Below are positions 16,893-25,664 of a stretch of DNA of 64,000 bases, piece by piece. The stretch is from Nitratireductor sp. B36 (GTDB taxonomy: Bacteria > Pseudomonadota > Alphaproteobacteria > Rhizobiales > Rhizobiaceae). Where the stretch lies: contig NZ_JACKZY010000001.1 of assembly GCF_020833685.1 (NCBI RefSeq), positions 818,578 through 882,577 on the forward strand. The letters run 5' to 3'. Position numbers and translations under genes: made by a program. A model generated the notes under the pieces. That model made no database searches. It was given only the letters and a program-made list of their open reading frames with translations, and had not been told where the DNA came from. Position 1 is the first letter of the stretch, and each line of letters starts with the position of its first letter.

Positions 16893-17993
16893 TCAAGCCA
16901 CCCATTCACCCCAGAACTGGGTGAGCGACGCCGGCGCATAACCGTCGAGCCCGCCGAAGAACTGTGCCAGCTCAACCGTGTCCCCCGCCGTCAGCCCTGC
17001 CATCACGTGAAGGTGCAACGCTGCCTCAGATCCATCGACCGCGAGACTGGCCACGTCACTCGCCACCAGAGGCGCGCACAGGTCGCTTGCCCCGTTCAAA
17101 ACCAGTTTCGCCTTCAGTGCGGAAGGCACATTGGTGCCGTTCTGTTTCCAGCCAATCACCGCTCCGAACCGATAAAGCCCATCGGCGGGTGCGGTAAAGC
17201 GGTTGGCCCCCGTGTCGAACGCCAGTTGGTCATTTGCCACCGTATTGTTGATCGCCACGGTCTGCCATGTGTCGGCGGCGATATACTGGTCGTAGTTGAT
17301 GAAGCCGAGGAATTTCGGGTTCGATGGCAGCGCAACGCGACCGGAGTTCTCGTCGGTCGAAATCGCGTCGTTGAAAATGGAACCGTCTGCCGAAACTGCA
17401 AGCCGCCAGCCATCCGAGCCGAAAAGCCCCATTATCGCACGCGTGAGAAAGTCGCTCTGCAGCAGCAAACCCACATCGCCGGAAGGCGCTTCCTTGTTCA
17501 TTGTGTAGAGCAGACTGCCCGTCCCCCCTTCGGCTGCGTAGCGGGCGGTCCAGAGCGTCTTGTCGAGCTTTGCGGAAAACGGGTTTACGGCGTCGGCACT
17601 CGTGCCAAGCCCGAACAGGGCTGCATTCTGGATTTCAGCACCGCTTTCGGGCACACCGTCGATCGGCTGCCAACCGGTGCCGTCGAAGACCACGAGACGC
17701 ATTTCATCGACGACCCAGGCGCGCCAGCCGGTGACAGGCGCGAGCCTTTCCCATGCCCCGTCAACAAAATACGCGATTTCGCCTTCCCATCCACTCCAGG
17801 CTCCCGAGGCAACGCCCCCCACGATGTAGCATGCACCGTCGTCCGGGGTGTCAGGTGGTGCGGAGAGATCGCGATCGCGCACGGCGAGGTGCACCAAACC
17901 GTCAAGCAGGCGGATCGCTTCATTGTGTGTCACATGCTTCTGCGCCTGTGAGGGCATGATGTAGGGGAGGTTGAGATTTGCGGTCTGTTCCAT
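16893..17993 (-). CDS. DUF2793 phage-like protein with C-terminal C1q-like domain
   Basis: The protein has 366 residues from the ATG at 17993, preceded by AAGGAAC eight bases upstream. The N-terminal 120 residues match DUF2793 (LNLPYIMPSQAQKHVTHNEA, GWRAWVVDE). The last 130 residues look like a C1q/TNF-type jellyroll (FTAPADGLYRFGAVIGWKQNG, GDTVELAQFFGG, FWGEWVA). DUF2793 proteins are usually found beside phage tail or gene-transfer-agent structural genes, where a trimeric jellyroll could bind cell-surface glycans. Here the gene stands alone next to tRNA-Gln, inside a surface-polysaccharide region. No other phage gene is present, so it may be a separated gene-transfer-agent spike gene or a prophage remnant. 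Confidence 0.8.
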   Translation of the reverse strand: MEQTANLNLPYIMPSQAQKHVTHNEAIRLLDGLVHLAVRDRDLSAPPDTPDDGACYIVGGVASGAWSGWEGEIAYFVDGAWERLAPVTGWRAWVVDEMRLVVFDGTGWQPIDGVPESGAEIQNAALFGLGTSADAVNPFSAKLDKTLWTARYAAEGGTGSLLYTMNKEAPSGDVGLLLQSDFLTRAIMGLFGSDGWRLAVSADGSIFNDAISTDENSGRVALPSNPKFLGFINYDQYIAADTWQTVAINNTVANDQLAFDTGANRFTAPADGLYRFGAVIGWKQNGTNVPSALKAKLVLNGASDLCAPLVASDVASLAVDGSEAALHLHVMAGLTAGDTVELAQFFGGLDGYAPASLTQFWGEWVA

Positions 17994-18332
17994 GGCGGCC
18001 CGTTCCTTGTGAGAGCACAAGTCTAGTGGCGCTTGGGCGCGCGGGGATAAACTGGCCGCGGAGCGTTGCTGCCTTCCCCGACAAAGGAGGGAAAACGCTT
18101 TCCCTTTTGGTCGCTTTCACGCCTTGCCATGAGGAAAAAAAGCTTGTCGGGGTAGCGCCCTCTCCCCATGGATGCAGCAAATCCACCGATGGCCCTATTG
18201 CCTACACCCGGCGTCAACGTTTCCAATCTATTGTCGGGGCAATCTACGTGGATACGTGCTGAAACGGCGAAGACGTTTCACCGGTTCACGGTCATGGAAA
18301 CACGTTTGATACGATGATGGCGGGGTGGATTG
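17994..18332. other. Divergent intergenic region before manC
   Basis: This stretch of about 340 bases has no convincing gene. A hairpin AGGGAAA/TTTCCCT with a 4-base loop at 18088-18105 is followed by TTT. An inverted repeat TGAAACG/CGTTTCA with a 7-base spacer lies at 18260-18280, 53 bases before manC. The promoters of manC and of the DUF2793 gene should lie here. Confidence 0.4.
18260..18280. promoter_or_regulatory. Inverted repeat upstream of manC, possible operator
   Basis: TGAAACG and CGTTTCA flank a 7-base spacer, giving 7 perfect pairs. The position, 53 bases before the manC ATG, suits an operator or a leader hairpin. No regulator family could be assigned. Confidence 0.3.
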
Positions 18333-19739
18333 ATGTTTGTACCGGTGATCATGGCGGGCGGAATGGGAACGCGGCTGTGGCCGGTTTCGCGCGAACACTA
18401 TCCCAAGCAGTTCTGCACGCTGGTCGGTGATACCACCATGTTGCAGCAGACCATGGCGCGGCTTGTTGGCCTCGATTGTGCTGCACCGCTCACGGTCTGC
18501 AATGAAGAGCACCGTTTTCTCGCGGCAGAGCAGCTCAGGCAGGCCGGCATTGAAAAGGCTTCTATTCTGCTTGAACCGGTGGGCCGCAACACCGCACCGG
18601 CCATCACCCTGGCCGCCTTACAGGCGACGGCGACGGGGGAAGACCCGCTGCTTCTTGTCATGCCCGCCGATCATCTTATTCAGAACCTGTCCGCATTCCG
18701 TGAAGGCGTCGCCAAGGCCGAAACTTTGGCCCGAGAGGGCCGGCTGGTGACATTCGGCATCGTGCCGACCAGTCCCGAAACCGGTTTCGGCTATATCCGT
18801 CGCGGCGAAAAGATCGGCGAGACCGGATTTGTCGTTTCTGGTTTCGAGGAAAAGCCCGATCGCGTCACCGCGCAAGCCTATCTGAAAGATGGGGGCTACG
18901 ACTGGAACAGCGGCATGTTCATGTTCCGGGCCAGCACATATCTGGAGGAGATGCGCGCCCATGCTCCGGCCATTCTTGATGCCTGCAAGGCAGCCATGGC
19001 GGGTGTAGAGAGCGATGACTATTTCCTCCGGCCAGCACGCGAGGCGTTCGAGGCCTGTCCGGCCGATTCCATTGACTATGCGGTGATGGAAAAGACCGAC
19101 AGAGCGGCTGTGGTCCCGCTTGATGCCGGCTGGAACGACATCGGCTCATGGTCTGCCATATGGGAGGCGCAGGACAAAGACGCCAACGGAAATGCCTTGA
19201 TCGGCGACGTGTTGCAGGTTGCCTCCAAAAACTCGATCGTCTCCGCCCAGAAACGCCTCGTTGCGCTCGTCGGCGTGGAAGATCTGGTTGTGGTCGAGAC
19301 GGCGGACGCCGTTCTCGTCGCCAGGCGCGATGCGGTGCAGAACGTCAAGGAGATCGTCGGACAGCTGAAGGCGGCAAACCGCACCGAGCATGTGGATCAC
19401 CGACGGGTCTACAGGCCCTGGGGCGACTATGATTCCATCGATTTCGGCAACCGCTATCAGGTCAAGCGGATCACTGTGAAGCCAGGGGCGAAACTTTCGG
19501 TCCAAAAGCACCACCATCGGGCCGAACACTGGGTCGTGGTGCGGGGAACGGCAAGGGTTCTGAAGGGCGACGAGACCATCATGCTGACCGAGAACCAGTC
19601 GACCTATATTCCGCTGGGTGAAATCCATGCGCTGGAAAACCCGGGCAAGATCCCGCTGGAACTGATCGAGGTGCAGTCGGGCTCCTATCTTGGCGAGGAC
19701 GACATCATTCGCCTGGAAGATCGATACGGCCGCACCTGA
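18333..19739 (+). CDS. manC: Mannose-1-phosphate guanylyltransferase / mannose-6-phosphate isomerase
   Basis: The protein has 468 residues from the ATG at 18333; a TTG one codon earlier is also in frame, but the ATG has the better spacing. The N-terminal nucleotidyltransferase begins [25 protein letters not shown], the GTP-binding signature. The C-terminal 110 residues are a cupin isomerase domain ([20 protein letters not shown]). The enzyme makes GDP-mannose from GTP and mannose 1-phosphate and can also isomerise fructose 6-phosphate to mannose 6-phosphate. It complements the phosphomannomutase at 15236, giving a complete route to GDP-mannose for surface glycans. Confidence 0.95.
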   Translation: MFVPVIMAGGMGTRLWPVSREHYPKQFCTLVGDTTMLQQTMARLVGLDCAAPLTVCNEEHRFLAAEQLRQAGIEKASILLEPVGRNTAPAITLAALQATATGEDPLLLVMPADHLIQNLSAFREGVAKAETLAREGRLVTFGIVPTSPETGFGYIRRGEKIGETGFVVSGFEEKPDRVTAQAYLKDGGYDWNSGMFMFRASTYLEEMRAHAPAILDACKAAMAGVESDDYFLRPAREAFEACPADSIDYAVMEKTDRAAVVPLDAGWNDIGSWSAIWEAQDKDANGNALIGDVLQVASKNSIVSAQKRLVALVGVEDLVVVETADAVLVARRDAVQNVKEIVGQLKAANRTEHVDHRRVYRPWGDYDSIDFGNRYQVKRITVKPGAKLSVQKHHHRAEHWVVVRGTARVLKGDETIMLTENQSTYIPLGEIHALENPGKIPLELIEVQSGSYLGEDDIIRLEDRYGRT

Positions 19740-19787
19740 AGGAGCGGCGTGGTCCGAAGGAGGGAAGGGAAGAACTGCCGCTTATGA

Positions 19788-21053
19788 TCAGAGGCGGTTC
19801 TCCGGCCCGGCAAACGCCCTGTTCTCCCGCTCCTGCTGTTCGTCTGCAAGACGCGAGGTTCCGTTCGCCAGAAAGAGCCCGATAATCAGGAACATCATGA
19901 AAACCGTATCGAGAATGTCGTGGCCGAAAATGAGGTTCACGCTTCCTCCACCGGCATAGACGACCACCAGCATCAAAAGCAGGGTTGCACCCAGCCGTGC
20001 CGATCTATCCCGCCCGTGGGTCAAACAACGGACAGCCAAAACGGCAATCAACGCAAACATGGCGAGGATCGCGCAGCCGGCCACGATGCCCGACTCGACC
20101 ACGATGGTGAGAAATCCATTGTGAAAATGCGTGAAGCCTACCTTCAGTCCGAAGTCGTCAGCCAGCCGCTGATGAATGAGCGCCGTCACATTCTGCATCC
20201 CATGCCCAAAAACCGGGCTTTCTGCGAAAAGCTGCGCTCCCGTTTTCCAAAGCGCGACGCGCAGACCAACAGAGGTGTTGTAATATCCCCCCTCTGTCAG
20301 CCTCTCCACATTGTGCCAGAGCGTTTCGAACCGGTCCAGGATGAGGCCGGAAGCCAGAACGGCGATTACGATGACGAGCCCTGCAAGCGCGAGAATCCGT
20401 CCCTTTAGCAGGCTCGCCACAAAACGCCGGAAAATAAAGAGCTGAACCAGCGTGAGGATGATCATCAACACCCATACCGAGCGTGAACCAGACAAGGTCA
20501 CGGCGGCGAAAGCTGCAATAAAAGCAACGCTGAGCAATAGAGGACGCCGATTTTCGAAAGCAAGCGCTCCCGCCAGGCAAGAAAGCCCGGCCAGACAGGC
20601 CACATCGGCGAACACGAGTGCATTTCCAGCGCCCCCCTCGGCTCGCATGTCCAGAAAGATGTATTGGACAAGCGCCAGCAGCAGCGCGCCGAAACTCGCC
20701 AGCGCACAGCCGGCAAGAAACGCATGAGCAACCTCTTCCCTGTCCGATATGGTCCAGACCGAGTAGGAGAAGGGAAACAGAAGAAAAGTGGCGAGAGGCA
20801 AAAGCTTGTATGCCATGCCCGGCGTCGGCTCATTGGCAAGAAACGCAATGAGATTGGCGGCAACATATACCAGCATCAAAAGCGCGATCCACCGCATCGC
20901 GGTGTCCGGGCTCAAACGGCGCCGGCCGGAAAGAACTTCAAAGGCGCACCAGAGTGCGCCGCCGTGCCAAACGACGCTGGCAACCGACCCCACGACCGGC
21001 GGCATGGCAAACACGGCCAGGGTGAAGAGTCGATTGATCCCGCGATATGTCAT
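19788..21053 (-). CDS. O-antigen ligase / polymerase family membrane protein
   Basis: The protein has 421 residues with roughly ten hydrophobic segments. The Wzy_C/WaaL pattern is visible in SGSRSVWVLMIILTL and, after a large extracytoplasmic loop, FGHGMQNV and THFHNGFLTIVVESG, in which the histidine is typical of O-antigen ligases. The C-terminus is a short charged cytoplasmic tail. Such proteins join undecaprenyl-linked O-polysaccharide to lipid A-core or polymerise repeat units at the periplasmic face. The start overlaps the galE stop by ATGA, so the two are translationally coupled. Ligase and polymerase roles cannot be separated by sequence alone. Confidence 0.83.
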   Translation of the reverse strand: MTYRGINRLFTLAVFAMPPVVGSVASVVWHGGALWCAFEVLSGRRRLSPDTAMRWIALLMLVYVAANLIAFLANEPTPGMAYKLLPLATFLLFPFSYSVWTISDREEVAHAFLAGCALASFGALLLALVQYIFLDMRAEGGAGNALVFADVACLAGLSCLAGALAFENRRPLLLSVAFIAAFAAVTLSGSRSVWVLMIILTLVQLFIFRRFVASLLKGRILALAGLVIVIAVLASGLILDRFETLWHNVERLTEGGYYNTSVGLRVALWKTGAQLFAESPVFGHGMQNVTALIHQRLADDFGLKVGFTHFHNGFLTIVVESGIVAGCAILAMFALIAVLAVRCLTHGRDRSARLGATLLLMLVVVYAGGGSVNLIFGHDILDTVFMMFLIIGLFLANGTSRLADEQQERENRAFAGPENRL

Positions 21054-22039
21054 TCCCGGTTCCGTTTGGCGAGTTTTGCTTCCCAGTTGAGCGCATGCTC
21101 CACGATTGTGTTCAGATCATCGAAGCGTGGCTTCCAGTCCAGCTCTCGCCTGCATCGCTCGGCTTCAGCGACAATCGCCACTGCGTCGCCCGGCCGGCGC
21201 CCTGAAACACGCACCTCAAAATCCTTCCGGGCCACATCCTTTACCGCATTGATGACTTCGAGCACCGAATAACCGTTTCCGTAACCGCAATTGGCGACGA
21301 GGCTACCTTTCCCCTCACGCATGCGCTTGAGCGCAAGATAGTGTGCGTTCACGAGATCAGAAACATGAATGTAATCGCGAACGCAGGTCCCATCCGGCGT
21401 ATCATAGTCCGTGCCAAACACTTCCATGTGGTCGCGCTTGCCCGTGGCCGTCTCGCACGCAACCTTGATCAGGTGGGTCGCGCCCTTGGTGGATTGACCC
21501 GTGCGCTGGTCGGGATCCGCTCCTGACACGTTGAAATAACGCAGCACCGTGTAGTCGAAATCATAAGCAGCCGCACAATCGCGCAACATCAATTCGGTCA
21601 TCATTTTCGACGTGCCGTAGGGAGATTCCGGCCGCAGTTCCGTGTCTTCGCCTACAGGAAAATGTTTCGGGCTGCCGTAGACGGCTGCGGTGGAAGAAAA
21701 GATGAAGTGCCGCACACCGCATCGTACTGCACTCTCGATCAAGCTGCGGGACTTTACCGTATTGTTGAGGTAGTAGCCCAGAGGATCCGACACGGATTCC
21801 GGTACGATGATAGATCCGGCGAAATGGATGATCGAATCGACATCGTGCTCGCGAATGACATTCTCCACCAGCTCCTGGTCGGCAATGTCCCCGACAACCA
21901 GGGTCGCAGCTCCTGCCACCGCCCAATCGAAGCCGGTGCTCAGACGGTCAAGAACGACAACCTCTTCCCCATGATCCAACAGTTCCCAGACCATGTGGCT
22001 GCCGATGTAACCGGCACCGCCGGTGACCAATACACTCAT
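21050..22039 (-). CDS. galE: UDP-glucose 4-epimerase
   Basis: The protein has 329 residues. The Rossmann NAD-binding motif VLVTGGAGYIGSHMV opens the protein. The active-site serine/threonine lies in FSSTAAVYG and the YxxxK pair is YGTSK. A C-terminal substrate-binding segment, VRDYIHVSDL, is present. It interconverts UDP-glucose and UDP-galactose. The start at 22039 is chosen with GGGA just upstream; an ATG two codons earlier is possible. It leads the galE-ligase pair, so it likely supplies galactose residues for the surface polysaccharide made by this region. Confidence 0.94.
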   Translation of the reverse strand: MSVLVTGGAGYIGSHMVWELLDHGEEVVVLDRLSTGFDWAVAGAATLVVGDIADQELVENVIREHDVDSIIHFAGSIIVPESVSDPLGYYLNNTVKSRSLIESAVRCGVRHFIFSSTAAVYGSPKHFPVGEDTELRPESPYGTSKMMTELMLRDCAAAYDFDYTVLRYFNVSGADPDQRTGQSTKGATHLIKVACETATGKRDHMEVFGTDYDTPDGTCVRDYIHVSDLVNAHYLALKRMREGKGSLVANCGYGNGYSVLEVINAVKDVARKDFEVRVSGRRPGDAVAIVAEAERCRRELDWKPRFDDLNTIVEHALNWEAKLAKRNRE

Positions 22040-22122
22040 TCCCATCCCCTCAAGAAATCGGGCCAGACATCACCATCCGGCCCGACACAAACAGATTTCT
22101 TTGTCAGCGAAGTCTCAAGGGC

Positions 22123-22728
22123 TTAGCGGTCAGGACTCCCCAGACCACGCAGCAACGCCCATGCTGCTGGCAGGAAGCAGGCGGCCAGGGCAACCTTGAT
22201 CAGGTCAGGCAGGATGAACGGCGCGACGCCGAACTGCCAGGCCTTGTCTGCACCGATCAAGCCGGCAAGCCAGACAAAACCGAGAGTCATCATTACGACT
22301 TCCGCCACCAGCATTGCACCGCCAAGCTTCAACGGATTGCGGTCCCAGCCGCGGTCGGCGGCCCATCCGGCGATTGCCGCCATTGCCACGAATCCGAGCA
22401 GATAACCGCCGGTCGGCCCCATCATGTAGGCAAAGCCGATCCCCTTTTCGGGCGTCCCCTGGAATACCGGGAGCCCCATGGCACCTTCAGCCATGTAGAG
22501 GAGAAGCGTCGCCACGCCGAGGCGCATGCCGAACGTCGCGCCAATGACGAGCACAGCCAATGTCTGAAGAGAAAGATCGACGGGCCCAAGAACGACACGG
22601 GTCTTTGCCGAGAGTGCGAGAATCACCGTTGCGCCAATCGCGAGGAAAAGCTGCGTGATCAGACGCTGCGTGGCATTGTGCGGAAGGCTCCGCGAAACGA
22701 GGGATTTTGAGGCGATAGCGAGCGACAT
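22123..22728 (-). CDS. bioY: Biotin transporter BioY (ECF S component)
   Basis: The protein has 201 residues from the ATG at 22728, with GGAGGA seven bases upstream. About six hydrophobic segments are present, with the BioY pattern VDLSLQTLAVLVIGATFGMRLG and the glycine-rich MGPTGGYLLGF loop. BioY binds biotin in the membrane and takes it up with, or in some bacteria without, an energising BioM-BioN module. No bioM or bioN gene is seen beside it, so it may act alone or share an ECF module encoded elsewhere. The gene is flanked by a convergent-free gap to galE and by a divergent hydrolase gene. Confidence 0.92.
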   Translation of the reverse strand: MSLAIASKSLVSRSLPHNATQRLITQLFLAIGATVILALSAKTRVVLGPVDLSLQTLAVLVIGATFGMRLGVATLLLYMAEGAMGLPVFQGTPEKGIGFAYMMGPTGGYLLGFVAMAAIAGWAADRGWDRNPLKLGGAMLVAEVVMMTLGFVWLAGLIGADKAWQFGVAPFILPDLIKVALAACFLPAAWALLRGLGSPDR

Positions 22729-22855
22729 GGCTCCTCCGTTCAGGCTCTTTGCGAAATAATGCGCGTTCCTTCTCCTATAGAAGCTTCCATGATATGCGGC
22801 AACCTGAATGCGGCTTCGCACCGTGCAGTCATCACCGTTTCCGGACAATCTGCCA

Positions 22856-23761
22856 ATGGCTCTCGAATTTGAAACGCGCTTCGATCCCGCCTATGGCGAG
22901 GCAATCCAGGTGGCTCCGGATGTTTTGCGCGTCACGGTCAACAATCCCAGTGCTTTTACCTTCCATGGTACAAACAGCTATATCGTGGGGAAATCCACCC
23001 TCGCCGTTATCGATCCGGGCCCCGAGGACGACGCTCATTTGAGGGCACTTCTCAAGGCCATTGATGGAAGGCCGGTAAGCCATATCTTCGTCAGCCATAC
23101 GCACCGGGACCACTCGCCGCTCGCCGTCAGTCTTGCGCGCGAAACCGGTGCGCTTGTCTGTGCAGAAGGCCCGCACCGGGCCGCCAGACCATTGAGAATC
23201 GGTGAGACCAATCCACTTGACGCAAGTGCAGATACGGATTTTGTACCGGATCACGCGCTCGCCGACGATGAACTTGTCGAAGGCGAAAATTGGGGTATTC
23301 GCGCCATTCATACACCCGGCCATGCAGCCAATCACGCCGCGTTTGCGCTGGAAAACACCGGCATTCTCTTCTCCGCCGATCATGTAATGGCTTGGGCGAC
23401 CTCCATCGTCGCGCCCCCCGATGGCGCAATGTCGGATTACATGGCCTCGCTTGACCGCCTGCTAGCGCGTGACGACACGGTGTTTTTTCCTGGCCATGGC
23501 AGCAGAGTGAAAAATCCGCAACGTTTCATGCGTGGCCTGAAGGCTCACCGCAAAATGCGCGAGCGCGCCATTCTGGATCGCATCACGCGCGGTGACCGAA
23601 CGATACCGGAAATGGTCGCTGCCATTTACCGCGACACGGACCCCAGGCTACATGGAGCCGCGGCACTTTCGGTGCTCGCCCATCTGGAAGACCTTGTCGC
23701 GCGTGGCGCTGTGACGACGGAAACAGCGCCGTCTATCGACGCCGTCTATTTGCCCGGCTAG
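22856..23761 (+). CDS. Metallo-beta-lactamase fold hydrolase (LACTB2-like)
   Basis: The protein has 301 residues from the ATG at 22856; an in-frame ATG at 22808 would add 16 residues. The metal-binding motif HTHRDHS (HxHxDH) is intact, with further ligands in HTPGHAANH, FSADHVM and FPGHGS. The C-terminal 60 residues (MRERAILDRITRGDRTIPEMVA) resemble the winged-helix tail of LACTB2-type members. Family members hydrolyse thioesters, phosphodiesters or RNA; the substrate cannot be told here. It is divergent from bioY. Confidence 0.87.
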   Translation: MALEFETRFDPAYGEAIQVAPDVLRVTVNNPSAFTFHGTNSYIVGKSTLAVIDPGPEDDAHLRALLKAIDGRPVSHIFVSHTHRDHSPLAVSLARETGALVCAEGPHRAARPLRIGETNPLDASADTDFVPDHALADDELVEGENWGIRAIHTPGHAANHAAFALENTGILFSADHVMAWATSIVAPPDGAMSDYMASLDRLLARDDTVFFPGHGSRVKNPQRFMRGLKAHRKMRERAILDRITRGDRTIPEMVAAIYRDTDPRLHGAAALSVLAHLEDLVARGAVTTETAPSIDAVYLPG

Positions 23762-23773
23762 TGACGTTTCTGG

Positions 23774-24553
23774 CTAAACCGCGGCCAGCAAGGCCATTCT
23801 TTCATCCAGCTCTCTGAGAAACCGCTGAATGCGTGCAGCGTTGTCCCCCAGGTCGTGACGTGCGTAGCGCGAAGCGGAGCGCATATCGACGAATGTGGCC
23901 GTTTGATCGTCGTCTATGCGGATCGCGACATCTGCCGGAAATCCCAGAATGAAAGAGTAAGCCACCCCCTCCAGGGTGATGCTGCCGCCGGCCAACTCCT
24001 GGCCCTCCGCCCCGCGGGGCTGCCAGCCTCTCTCCTGCATCATGGAACGGACCACCTCGAGCACCTTGTCAGCCGTATGTTCATACCGGCGCCCGGTGAC
24101 TTCAGGATATCCTTCTTCCTGAAGCGCACGAGCCTCCAAATTGAATTCCGCAATGGGGTTCATTGAAGCACTCCGGGCTGCCGCCGCCAGTGGCATTTCT
24201 GGAGGGTTTTCAAGGTCGGTGGAAATGTCGATCAGTCTTGGATGCCCGATGAGACGGAGAGCCGAGACTCCATAGGGGATGAGCGCAATGGCTGCGATCA
24301 ATATACCGGCGCCGGCGATGGAGGCACCCGATGAACCGTGCTCCCATATCTGGACCAGAGCGATCACGCCAAGCGCGAGGCCGATAAAGGCAAGCACTCC
24401 ACTCAACCCCAGCAGCCAGAAAAACGGCACGGTTTCGACCAGAGCGAACCGGTGTCCTGCTCCCGACACTGCAAGGAGCACTGCAGCAAATGTCGCAAAT
24501 CTACGGCTCCACGGAGCTGCCGGTGCTCGTTGCGGTACCAGAATTGCGTTCAT
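23774..24553 (-). CDS. DUF1499 domain membrane protein
   Basis: The protein has 259 residues from the ATG at 24553. Residues 15-110 carry three hydrophobic segments. The C-terminal half is DUF1499, with the end signature VDMRSASRYARHDLGDNAAR, in which RS, SR and DLG are the conserved positions. The function of DUF1499 is not established. It is convergent with the metallo-hydrolase gene, with only 12 bases between the stops. The 278 bases upstream of its start (24554-24831) contain no gene that can be recognised. Confidence 0.85.
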   Translation of the reverse strand: MNAILVPQRAPAAPWSRRFATFAAVLLAVSGAGHRFALVETVPFFWLLGLSGVLAFIGLALGVIALVQIWEHGSSGASIAGAGILIAAIALIPYGVSALRLIGHPRLIDISTDLENPPEMPLAAAARSASMNPIAEFNLEARALQEEGYPEVTGRRYEHTADKVLEVVRSMMQERGWQPRGAEGQELAGGSITLEGVAYSFILGFPADVAIRIDDDQTATFVDMRSASRYARHDLGDNAARIQRFLRELDERMALLAAV

Positions 24554-24831
24554 ATGACGGACCACGCATGTCTTGCGGCTAAGGATAGGTCCTCTTAACG
24601 CAATGCTCGCCGGCGGGAAATGCGCTTCGCGTATATTCCTTGAGGTTTCAGTCTCTTGCACCGTTAGGCTGCGAAACTGATTCAGCTTCCATGAATTGCC
24701 TGGTGGTATGCAACGTTCTGCTCGCCTCAGCGTTTCCTTCTATAAGGATAACACGCCACATTCCGGCCATGCTGACCAGCAGAATGAAACGGGCGGAGGG
24801 AGTGCGTGGATGAAAGTTGTGAGGGTCCACC

Positions 24832-25194
24832 ATGCAAACAGTGCTTCCAGAACACGATAAAACCGCCTCAAGCTCGCTCGAGCTGGTCGAGCTCGAACTT
24901 GCTCTCAAGCATCAGGATTTCGTCGATCTCGGTTTCCAAGGTGCTGTGCAAAAGGCATTGGATCAGACCAACGGGCGTATGCTTTTTCACATGCGGCTTG
25001 ATGGAATGAACGATTGCGACTGGGTTGCCGCTGTCGTTCTGGAGGAGCATGGAGATCCTGCCTATGCTCTTGTGGTGCAGAGGACAGGCAGCGGCTCGCT
25101 CGAGATCGAAGACATTGAGACAAGTGAATTGCCGGTGGCTCGGATCGTCACCGCCTATGCTGGTTTGATGACAACACTGGATGGCGTGCAGTAA
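24832..25194 (+). CDS. Hypothetical protein, 120 residues
   Basis: No family is recognised. The predicted protein is acidic, with no signal peptide, membrane segment or cysteine cluster. It is rich in short alternating hydrophobic strands (WVAAVVLEEHGDPAYALVVQ), which suggests a small cytoplasmic alpha/beta protein. The ATG at 24832 is preceded by GTGAGGGT at a usable distance. The DUF427 gene follows 86 bases later on the same strand. Codon use resembles the neighbours, so it is likely a real gene. Confidence 0.6.
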   Translation: MQTVLPEHDKTASSSLELVELELALKHQDFVDLGFQGAVQKALDQTNGRMLFHMRLDGMNDCDWVAAVVLEEHGDPAYALVVQRTGSGSLEIEDIETSELPVARIVTAYAGLMTTLDGVQ

Positions 25195-25280
25195 TGCCGC
25201 ACATCGCGTAACAAGGTGTTACTCCTTGGAGAGGAACCGGCAGAAAACCGTTGCGTTCCCTCCACAACGGAGTGAACGTC

Positions 25281-25664
25281 ATGACTGATAAAGAAAACCC
25301 GGCCCCCGGTTTCTTGCGCAATCCCAAAAAGCGCATGACCATTGCACCTCAAAAGAAGACGATTTCCGTCAAGGCCGATGGCCTCGAAATTGCAAAGACG
25401 GAGGCTGCGAAAATTCTACGAGAGAGCGGGTGTCCGGACGTGCTCTACATTCCATTCGCGGACATCAATTTTGCGCGCCTCGAGCAAACCCGCACCAGGA
25501 CCCACTGCCCCTACAAGGGCGATGCCACCTATTGGCGGTTGTCCGGCGCCGGAGAACCGGGCGGCGATATCATGTGGGCTTACCAAGATCCCTATGACGA
25601 AGCCTTGGAAATCAAGGAGCACGGCGCATTTTACGCCGAGCTCGTTGATATTGAAGAGAGCTAG
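25281..25664 (+). CDS. DUF427 domain protein
   Basis: The protein has 127 residues from the ATG at 25281, with GGAG nine bases upstream. The DUF427 pattern is visible: VLYIPFADINFARLEQ, then the conserved TRTHCPYKGDATYW and AWAYQDPY-like WAYQDPYDEALEIKEHGAFY. The family is a small beta barrel of unknown biochemical role. An inverted repeat CCGTTG/CAACGG at 25248-25270 lies just before the ribosome-binding site. Its TAG stop overlaps the ppdK stop on the other strand within a single CTAG. Confidence 0.88.
   Translation: MTDKENPAPGFLRNPKKRMTIAPQKKTISVKADGLEIAKTEAAKILRESGCPDVLYIPFADINFARLEQTRTRTHCPYKGDATYWRLSGAGEPGGDIMWAYQDPYDEALEIKEHGAFYAELVDIEES

Noticed and set aside
16598-18332. Prophage or genomic island at tRNA-Gln
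   Set aside because: Only one phage-like gene is present, with no integrase, no repeated tRNA 3' end and no clear change in composition. Kept only as a finding about a remnant.
22729-22807. Possible BioR operator upstream of bioY
   Set aside because: TTCTATAGGA matches the TTATCTATAA-type consensus at only about six of ten positions, so it is not supported.
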